Of a stretch of 39,299 bases of DNA, positions 31,872 to 39,299 are shown in pieces. A program made the translations under genes and the position numbers. How positions within the stretch are numbered: position 1 is the first letter of the stretch; each line of letters opens with the position of its first letter. The DNA is from JAJPXI01 sp051867655 (GTDB taxonomy: Bacteria; Bacillota; Clostridia; Oscillospirales; Oscillospiraceae): assembly GCA_051867655.1 (NCBI GenBank), contig JBJDYV010000061.1, positions 1 through 39,299 on the forward strand, read 5' to 3'. The notes below the pieces were generated by a model. It did no database searches. It was not told the origin of the DNA and saw nothing but the letters and a program-made list of their open reading frames with translations.

Positions 31872-32723
31872 ATGGTAGACGTGGCGGTCATCGGCGGCGG
31901 GCCCGCGGGCCTGTCCGCCGCCATCAACGCCCGCGCCCGGGGCAAGGGCGTACTGGTGGTGGGCAACCCCATCGAGGAAAACCCGCTGTACAAGGCCCCT
32001 CGGGTGGACAATTACCCCGGCCTGCCCGGGGTCAGCGGTGCCCAATTGCTCCGGGTCCTGGAACAGCACGCCCGGGAGAGCGGCGCACTGCTGCGCACGG
32101 GCCGGGTGCTGACCGTCTCCCCCATGGGGGACCGCTTCTTTCTCAGCATCGGCAGTGATGTGGAGGAGGCCCGCGCCCTTGTGGTCGCCATCGGCGCCCA
32201 GCGGGGCGCCAAGCTGCCCGGCGAGGAACACCTGCTGGGCCGGGGCGTCAGCTGGTGCGCCACCTGCGACGGCATGCTCTACCGGAACAAGGCGGTCGTT
32301 GTGGTGGGGCTGTCCCACGACGCCCCCGCCGAGGCCAATTTCCTGCGGGAGATCGGCTGCCAGGTCACTTATGTGGCCCGAAACGTGCCCACCGGCCTGC
32401 GCCCGGACATTCCCGTTGTATTGGGAAAACAGCTGTCCATTGAGGGGGAGCAGACCGTAACCGCTGTCCGGGCAGATGAGGCTGTCGTCCCCTGCCAGGG
32501 TGCCTTTGTTCTGCGGGAGGCCGTGGCCCCCAACGACCTGCTGCCCGGCCTGACCCTGGAGGGCGGCTATGTGGCGGTCGACCGCGCCATGGCAACCAAC
32601 CTCCCCGGCGTGTTCGCCTGCGGGGACTGCACTGGGTTGCCCCTCCAGGCGGCCAAGGCGGCGGGTGAGGGCCTGATCGCCGGGCAGAACGCCGCCGACT
32701 ATGTGGATCATCTGCAAATTTAA
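31872..32723 (+). CDS. Thioredoxin reductase-like flavoprotein without NADPH motifs
   Basis: This protein should reduce the thioredoxin encoded next to it. It has the FAD-binding GGGPAG near the N-terminus, the redox pair C129-A-T-C132 and the C-terminal FAD motif VFACGDCTGLPLQAAKAAGEG. It is short (283 residues against about 310). The second dinucleotide domain lacks both NADPH fingerprints: VVVVGLSHDAPAEANFL stands where GGGxSAxEEA is expected, and VARNVPTGLRPD stands where HRRxxFR is expected. Loss of these motifs is the hallmark of ferredoxin-dependent flavin thioredoxin reductases known from clostridia, so ferredoxin may be the electron donor. The thioredoxin gene starts 19 bases downstream. 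Confidence 0.85.
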   Translation: MVDVAVIGGGPAGLSAAINARARGKGVLVVGNPIEENPLYKAPRVDNYPGLPGVSGAQLLRVLEQHARESGALLRTGRVLTVSPMGDRFFLSIGSDVEEARALVVAIGAQRGAKLPGEEHLLGRGVSWCATCDGMLYRNKAVVVVGLSHDAPAEANFLREIGCQVTYVARNVPTGLRPDIPVVLGKQLSIEGEQTVTAVRADEAVVPCQGAFVLREAVAPNDLLPGLTLEGGYVAVDRAMATNLPGVFACGDCTGLPLQAAKAAGEGLIAGQNAADYVDHLQI

Positions 32724-32742
32724 GATACAAAGGAGAAAACGT

Positions 32743-33057
32743 ATGTCTGTACTGCATTTGACCGAAGGGGCCTTTGACAAGGCCATCGCCCAGGGCGTCG
32801 CTCTGGTGGATTTCTGGGCCACCTGGTGCGGCCCGTGCAAAATGCTGGCCCCCACCATCGAGGAACTGGGCGGCAGGTACGAGGGAAAGGCCACCGTCGC
32901 CAAGGTGGACGTGGACGCCGAGCCCGGCCTGGCCGGCCGCTACGGGGTCATGAGCATCCCCACCGTGATCCTGTTCAAGGACGGCGTGGAGGTGGACCGC
33001 AAGGTGGGCTTCATGCCCATCGACGCCTACACTCAGGCTCTGGACGCGCTTCTGTGA
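32743..33057 (+). CDS. trxA: Thioredoxin
   Basis: This is a cytoplasmic disulfide reductant of 104 residues, the normal length. The active site WATWCGPCKM has C29 and C32, and the cis-proline lies in SIPTVILFKDG. AGGAG stands 8 bases before the ATG at 32743. It is co-transcribed with the thioredoxin reductase-like flavoprotein, which is the expected electron donor. A CIRCE element and clpB follow downstream. Confidence 0.96.
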   Translation: MSVLHLTEGAFDKAIAQGVALVDFWATWCGPCKMLAPTIEELGGRYEGKATVAKVDVDAEPGLAGRYGVMSIPTVILFKDGVEVDRKVGFMPIDAYTQALDALL

Positions 33058-33090
33058 CCGCCCGCCCCGAAGAGAATACCAAAACAATGA

Positions 33091-33117
33091 TTAGCACTCT
33101 CATCGTGAGAGTGCTAA
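33091..33117 (+). promoter_or_regulatory. CIRCE operator (HrcA binding site)
   Basis: A perfect CIRCE inverted repeat, TTAGCACTC-N9-GAGTGCTAA, lies 93 bases before clpB. HrcA binding here represses transcription until heat or unfolded proteins titrate it. A possible -10 box TATACT (33158-33163) follows, with no convincing -35 box. Confidence 0.96.
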
Positions 33118-33209
33118 TTGTTTACATTTCGTTCATGATTTTTTGGGGGGATACGCCTATACTATAGGTAAAATAATAAAGGAGTTCCTGGAAAGGAGTG
33201 TAATGATCC

Positions 33210-35819
<2,610 letters not shown>

Positions 35820-35844
35820 TCTGCGACGAAAACAGAACAAGCCT

Positions 35845-35893
35845 AAAAATACAGGTGGGTCAACCTCAATGGTTGGCCCACCTGTATTTTTTC
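35845..35893. terminator. Intrinsic terminator between clpB and the YbjQ-family gene
   Basis: A stem of about 20 bp with one G-T wobble (35845-35865 with 35871-35891, loop TCAAT) is followed by a T tract on the plus strand. A tract of five A on its left works for the convergent minus-strand operon. Confidence 0.9.
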
Positions 35894-35902
35894 TCAATTA
35901 TT

Positions 35903-36217
35903 CTACTGTACGTATTTGACTGCGGTGCCATACACGATGATCTCCGCCGCCCCCTGCATCACCGAGGACGAGCCGTAGCGAATATTGATCACCGCGTCGG
36001 CCTCCAACGCCTCCGCCTCATCCACCATGCGCTTGGTGGCGATCTGCCGGGCCTCGGTCAGCATCTCGGTGTAGCCCACGATCTCGCCGCCCACCAGGGT
36101 CTTCATCCCGGCCATAAAATCCTTCCCGAAATTTTTGGACTGGACAACCGTTCCCTTCACAAGTCCCAGGACCTCCAGTTCTTTTCCGGGAATGTGGTCA
36201 ATATTGATCAGCAGCAT
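35903..36217 (-). CDS. YbjQ family (UPF0145) protein
   Basis: This 104-residue cytoplasmic protein belongs to the YbjQ/UPF0145 family, called heavy-metal-binding by similarity but of unproven function. The conserved core is GLVKGTVVQSKNFGKDFMAG, followed by ARQIATKRMVDEAEALEADA and VINIRYGSS. The ATG at 36217 has AAGGAGGAG seven bases upstream; the frame extends to 36235 without such a site. It overlaps the end of the preceding membrane protein gene by 20 bases and is the last gene of the MerR operon. Confidence 0.92.
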   Translation of the reverse strand: MLLINIDHIPGKELEVLGLVKGTVVQSKNFGKDFMAGMKTLVGGEIVGYTEMLTEARQIATKRMVDEAEALEADAVINIRYGSSSVMQGAAEIIVYGTAVKYVQ

Positions 36218-36464
36218 CCAATTCTCCTCCTTCAATTTCTTTCATTCTCGCTTTTAACACACACAGCGCGGGCAGGATCAGCACCAGGCAGAGCGCTGCC
36301 AGCACAAGGAAACAGACAATCAGCCACTTCGGCAAATCGGGGATCAGGCACAAGAGCACAAAGCAGACCGCGAAGAACACCTGAAACAGAGCAAAGCCCA
36401 GTACACCGCGGACCGCCTCTTTCTTTTTCCGGGCGCGCCGCTCCTCAATACTTTCTTGCTTCAT
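36198..36464 (-). CDS. Small two-span membrane protein in the MerR operon
   Basis: This 88-residue protein has a basic N-terminal segment (ERRARKKKEAVRG), two hydrophobic spans (about 19-41 and 46-70) separated by PDLPKW, and an acidic tail. The family is unknown to me. It overlaps the MerR-type gene by 20 bases at its start and the YbjQ gene by 20 bases at its end, so the three are translated together. GAGGAG precedes the ATG. Confidence 0.8.
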   Translation of the reverse strand: MKQESIEERRARKKKEAVRGVLGFALFQVFFAVCFVLLCLIPDLPKWLIVCFLVLAALCLVLILPALCVLKARMKEIEGGELDAADQY

Positions 36465-37098
36465 CCTCTTCTCCTCTATGGATCTCCCGCCAGCGCTGCG
36501 CCAAGGCCAGCACTATGCCCAGGATCACCACAATAGGGATGGCAACCAGCGCCGCCATCAAAGCGATGGGCGGCCTGGATGCAGGATCAAGGGTAAACGC
36601 CCACACCAGCAGAGCGATCACACCCGCCATCAGGGCGATCATGACCACCGCGGCGACAGCCGGCGGCGCGTAGCGCCTGACCTTGACGTCTCCCCGCTGC
36701 TTGTCCTGGAAAGTCGTTCCCTTGCGTTCCAAATCCTCCATCTCCTTTAACCAAGTCTCCGCGTCCAGCTCCGACAGCCGGACGTCCTGGTCCTTCATCT
36801 GATGGCACAGGACCATCGCCTGCTCCAGGTCCTGCTTTTCCCGCTCCAGCGTGATCAGATGGCGGCGCATTCCATCGCCCACCGTGCCGGTCCCCGCCTG
36901 CATCCGGCGGATCTCATCCAGCGGCACGCCCAGCTTGCGCAGCAGCTTGATCTTCTTCAGTTCCTCCACTTCGGCTTCCCCGTACTCCCGGTAGCCGTTT
37001 TGCTTGTTGCGCGCCGGAGTCAACAGGCCTTCATTTTCATAAAACCGGATGTTGCGCCGGGTCACTCCGACCAGGCTTTCGACTTCATTGATCTTCAA
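36445..37098 (-). CDS. Membrane-associated MerR family regulator
   Basis: This 217-residue regulator has a MerR winged helix (INEVESLVGVTRRNIRFYEN) and a dimerisation coiled coil (about 75-125). Unusually, two C-terminal membrane spans follow (about 143-168 and 178-202). The start is TTG at 37098, because AGGAGGG stands 9 bases upstream, no in-frame ATG exists, and the product then begins MKINEVESLVG as MerR proteins do. The promoter at 37124-37154 has the 19-base spacer typical of MerR targets, so it probably controls its own operon. The operon partners are a two-span membrane protein and a YbjQ-family protein. The signal is unknown; a membrane or envelope signal is suggested by the anchors. 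Confidence 0.88.
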   Translation of the reverse strand: MKINEVESLVGVTRRNIRFYENEGLLTPARNKQNGYREYGEAEVEELKKIKLLRKLGVPLDEIRRMQAGTGTVGDGMRRHLITLEREKQDLEQAMVLCHQMKDQDVRLSELDAETWLKEMEDLERKGTTFQDKQRGDVKVRRYAPPAVAAVVMIALMAGVIALLVWAFTLDPASRPPIALMAALVAIPIVVILGIVLALAQRWREIHRGEEDEARKY

Positions 37099-37123
37099 GG
37101 GGGCATTCCCTCCTTTTGTTCCC

Positions 37124-37154
37124 AGTGTAGACCTTCCACCAAGTGGAAAGTCAA
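37124..37154 (-). promoter_or_regulatory. MerR-type promoter with 19-base spacer and operator
   Basis: On the minus strand, TTGACT (37149-37154) and TACACT (37124-37129) are separated by 19 bases. The spacer carries the inverted repeat TTCCAC-N3-GTGGAA (37134-37148). This is the classical arrangement activated by DNA twisting through a MerR dimer. Confidence 0.88.
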
Positions 37155-37169
37155 GTATTTTTATCAATT

Positions 37170-37856
37170 TTAAAGAACGATTGGAATCTCGCTTGTGATC
37201 TCCAGCGTGTCGGGAGTCACATGGCACTCCACAGCCAGCACACGCACGCACGCTTTTGCCGCCTTGCGCAGGGCATCGCCGAAGGCAGGGTGGGTCGCGT
37301 CATTGGGAGAAAAGCAGCGCATTCCCTCCATCTGGATCACAAAGCAGACCGCCGCCTCGTACCCGGCCTCTTTGGCCCGGATCAGCTCCTCCAAATGCTT
37401 GACTCCACGCTGCGTCGGCGCGTCGGGGAACCGCACGTGGCCGTTGTCTTCCAGGGTAACCCCCTTAACCTCTGTAAAGCCGCGCTTTTCCGCCGTCTCC
37501 CAGTAGAAATCAAACCGGGAGGAGCCCCATGTGGTCTCCGGGCGCAGGAGGGTGAGCCCGGAAACAAAACGGCCGCTGTCTGCCCACTCTGCAAACACCT
37601 TGTTGGGCGCTTGGGCGTCCATGTTGACCAGGAGGGAGCCTTTCTCCACCGCGATCACGTCATAGCGGGTCTTTCGCCCCCCGTGGTCTTCACCCCAGTC
37701 TTGGAGGTACAGCCGCGCCCCCGGGGTCAGCAGTTCCTTGCAACGTCCGGTGTTTTTCACATGGGCGACCACCTGCTTACCATCCACGTCCACATGGGCA
37801 ATAAAACGGTTCGGCCGCGCCAGAAAGCGGCCCGGAACGATAGCCTCATACTTCAA
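37170..37856 (-). CDS. sfsA: SfsA family protein (DNA/RNA nuclease-like)
   Basis: This 228-residue protein matches SfsA, historically linked to sugar fermentation in E. coli and carrying a nuclease-like fold. Conserved stretches are PGRFLARPNRFIAHVDV, HVKNTGRCKELLTPGA, RFDFYWE and FTEVKGVTLEDNGHVRFPDA, the last with the E-x-K of a PD-(D/E)xK-like site. The TTG at 37856 is preferred because GGGAGG is 8 bases upstream and the product then starts MKYEAIVPGRF as in homologues. An ATG at 37874 overlapping the antiporter stop is the alternative. It is read in the same operon as the fluoride-controlled antiporter. Confidence 0.92.
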   Translation of the reverse strand: MKYEAIVPGRFLARPNRFIAHVDVDGKQVVAHVKNTGRCKELLTPGARLYLQDWGEDHGGRKTRYDVIAVEKGSLLVNMDAQAPNKVFAEWADSGRFVSGLTLLRPETTWGSSRFDFYWETAEKRGFTEVKGVTLEDNGHVRFPDAPTQRGVKHLEELIRAKEAGYEAAVCFVIQMEGMRCFSPNDATHPAFGDALRKAAKACVRVLAVECHVTPDTLEITSEIPIVL

Positions 37857-37873
37857 ATGTGTTCCCTCCCACA

Positions 37874-39073
37874 TCAGGATTCCTTGGATAAAAGCGCCTG
37901 ATAACTCAGGTCCATCCCAATGGCGCCCAGCGGAGCCGTGATCAGAATGGACAGAACTGCGACCGACAGTACGATCGTGCCGCACGGAAGCCCAAGGGCA
38001 AGCGGAACCGACCCAATGGCCGCCTGGACCGTCGCTTTCGGCAGGTAGGCGATCACGCAGTACAGGCGCTCTTTCCTGTTTAAGTTCGTGCCGAACATAC
38101 AGAGCCACACGCCGATCGACCGGAAGGAAAGTCCGATCACGATCATCAGCACCGCGCCAAGACCCGCCTCCAGCGTGTAGCGAATATCCACCGCTGCTCC
38201 TACCAGCACAAACAGGATCACCTCTGCGACAAGCCAAAGCTTGCCGTATTTGTCCTGCAGGCTGGCCGTTACCTCCGGTACGCTCCGCATTGCAAGCACA
38301 AGGGCCATGCTCATGACAGCGAGCAGCCCCGAAACCGAAACGATACCGCTCAGCCAATCTTCAACGGCAAGCAGGACAAAGGCCGTGCCCAGCACAATAA
38401 TGACTTTCAGACTGTTCCGGACCAGATGCTTATGGGAATAGCTCGTCTCAAAGAACCACGCCAAAAGAAACCCGGCGGCCGCGCCGAGTCCGATCCCCAA
38501 AAGAATGGAAACCGGAATATTGATAAAATCCGAAAGCTTCGCCGTCCCACCCTGGGCCATACTGACAAAAGTAGTGAACAAAACGATGACAAACACATCG
38601 TCCAGTGAAGCCCCCGCAAGGATCATCTGAGGGATGCTTTTCTCCGTCCCGTACTTCTCTTCCATCAGCTGGACCATGCGGGGAACCACCACTGCGGGAG
38701 ATACCGCGCCCAGCATCGCTCCCATGACCGCGGCTTCCACACGGTTGATCCCGAGGATCATCGGAGCAAACAGGACAAAGGCCAGGATCTCAAATACGGC
38801 CGGAAGAAAGGCCATCAGCACGGCGGGACGCCCAACTTTTTTCAAGTCTCCGATGTTCAGGGACAGCCCGGCCTTGATCAGGATAATGACAAGGGCCATT
38901 TCGCGCAGCTCTGCCGAAATATTGAGAATCGAGCTGTCAAAAAGGTCGAGGACATAGGGGCCGAGAAGGATACCGGCGATCAGCATACCGATGATGCGCG
39001 GTAGCTTGATGCGCTGGCAGATCGCCGCAAGGCTCAGGCCGACAAGAAAAATCAGCGCTAAAGACGTTAACAT
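37874..39073 (-). CDS. CPA2-type cation:proton antiporter under fluoride riboswitch control
   Basis: This membrane protein of 399 residues has about twelve hydrophobic segments and the Na+/H+ exchanger (CPA) fold. GMLIAGILLGPYVLDLF lies near residue 29, and LGAVSPAVVVPRMVQLMEEK and LAGASLDDVFVIVLFTTF mark the unwound helix region with its conserved aspartates. The ATG at 39073 has AGGAGG 7 bases upstream. A fluoride aptamer lies in the leader, so the gene should be induced by fluoride. Antiporters are among the gene classes known to be under this riboswitch. The protein probably offsets fluoride or acid stress; whether it moves fluoride itself or only cations is not decidable here. Confidence 0.92.
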   Translation of the reverse strand: MLTSLALIFLVGLSLAAICQRIKLPRIIGMLIAGILLGPYVLDLFDSSILNISAELREMALVIILIKAGLSLNIGDLKKVGRPAVLMAFLPAVFEILAFVLFAPMILGINRVEAAVMGAMLGAVSPAVVVPRMVQLMEEKYGTEKSIPQMILAGASLDDVFVIVLFTTFVSMAQGGTAKLSDFINIPVSILLGIGLGAAAGFLLAWFFETSYSHKHLVRNSLKVIIVLGTAFVLLAVEDWLSGIVSVSGLLAVMSMALVLAMRSVPEVTASLQDKYGKLWLVAEVILFVLVGAAVDIRYTLEAGLGAVLMIVIGLSFRSIGVWLCMFGTNLNRKERLYCVIAYLPKATVQAAIGSVPLALGLPCGTIVLSVAVLSILITAPLGAIGMDLSYQALLSKES

Positions 39074-39089
39074 GAAAATCCTCCTAAAG

Positions 39090-39141
39090 CGCAGAAAAGC
39101 TGATGCTTCCTGCGACACAAATCACAGAAGTCATCAGCTTT
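39090..39141 (-). terminator. Conditional terminator of the fluoride riboswitch
   Basis: On the minus strand, AAAGCTGATG plus ACTTC (39127-39141), which is the 3' part of the aptamer, can pair with GGAAGCATCAGCTTT (39096-39110), followed by TTTTCTG. Pairing destroys the aptamer fold. Fluoride binding should therefore prevent termination. Confidence 0.7.
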
Positions 39142-39183
39142 AACAAGCGGTTTAGGTTTCCCAAGGGAGAACTTCATTCCCAC
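39122..39183 (-). ncRNA. Fluoride riboswitch (crcB motif)
   Basis: Read on the minus strand, the leader carries the conserved parts of the crcB aptamer in order: GGGAATGAAGTTCTCCC, then AAACCGCTT, then AAGCTGATGACTTCT. The P1 pairing GAAGT/ACTTC is intact. It sits 3' of the promoter at 39189-39216 and about 50 bases before the ribosome binding site of the antiporter gene. Fluoride riboswitches turn genes on in response to millimolar or lower fluoride. Confidence 0.9.
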
Positions 39184-39188
39184 AAATG

Positions 39189-39216
39189 ATTATACACGGA
39201 TCAGCCCAAAAGTCAA
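39189..39216 (-). promoter_or_regulatory. Promoter of the riboswitch-antiporter-sfsA operon
   Basis: On the minus strand, TTGACT (39211-39216) and a consensus TATAAT (39189-39194) are separated by 16 bases. Transcription should start near 39182, right at the aptamer. Confidence 0.8.
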
Positions 39217-39250
39217 TCTTTGAATAGTGCGCCTATAGAAAAGTAAAGAA

Positions 39251-39282
39251 AAAGAGACATGAACTCGTCATGTCTCTTTTCT
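39251..39282. terminator. Intrinsic terminator at the right edge
   Basis: A perfect 12-bp stem (AAAGAGACATGA with TCATGTCTCTTT, loop ACTCG) has T-rich sequence on both sides. It most likely ends a minus-strand gene lying beyond the right edge and insulates the riboswitch promoter. Confidence 0.8.
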
Positions 39283-39299
39283 GTGTCGGCGCTACCTAT

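Noticed and set aside
37857..38357. N-terminal extension of the sfsA frame into the antiporter gene
   Set aside because: The extension overlaps the antiporter coding sequence and shows no SfsA homology; the TTG at 37856 has a proper ribosome binding site.

Overview
The window looks like a GC-rich Firmicute, most likely a gut Clostridia/Oscillospiraceae commensal. The basis is the strong AGGAGG-type ribosome binding sites, a CIRCE element before clpB, an anaerobic (radical SAM) sulfatase-maturating enzyme, YesN/YesM-type two-component regulators and the protein styles. The genus is not established. No tRNA, rRNA, CRISPR array or complete insertion sequence was recognised.

Positions 1-17.1 kb form a carbohydrate-utilisation locus with a sulfated-sugar theme. 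On the minus strand, a TSUP (TauE/SafE-type) anion exporter, a xylulokinase-type FGGY kinase and the start of a DUF4867-like gene form one operon. Divergent from it is an anaerobic sulfatase-maturating enzyme. A long minus-strand operon (11787 down to 3864) encodes a ribose-type (CUT2) ABC importer (double ATPase, two permeases, lipoprotein binding protein), a cytoplasmic Cys-type sulfatase and a cytoplasmic GH43 glycosidase. Upstream is a second operon with a sensor kinase, an AraC-type response regulator and a membrane-anchored solute-binding protein that has no permease of its own, a candidate three-component sugar sensor. My reading is that a sulfated sugar is sensed outside, imported, desulfated and hydrolysed inside, with sulfate possibly exported by the TSUP protein. 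Upstream of the kinase lies a scar in which the 5' end of rhaD is joined to the 3' end of a polysaccharide deacetylase gene. The region before the rhaD remnant shares two sequence motifs with the ABC operon promoter region.

Positions 17.6-31.05 kb are an accessory/defence stretch. They hold a nitrilase-family amidase and a type I restriction-modification operon in the order fic, hsdM, hsdS, a small membrane protein, an AT-rich protein with a PD-(D/E)xK-like end, and hsdR. The operon is headed by a good promoter with a perfect 14-bp palindrome. Next come an array of stem-loops, an AAA/DUF4143 ATPase, an unusual GIY-YIG-like/DNA-binding/coiled-coil protein, a small partner gene and a probably frameshifted XRE regulator. 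The stretch ends abruptly against a 5'-truncated feoB.

Positions 31.06-39.3 kb return to housekeeping-type genes: the feoB remnant, a thioredoxin reductase-like flavoprotein lacking the NADPH fingerprints together with thioredoxin, CIRCE-clpB, and a MerR-type regulator operon with a membrane protein and a YbjQ-family protein. Last is a fluoride riboswitch controlling a CPA2-type antiporter and sfsA.
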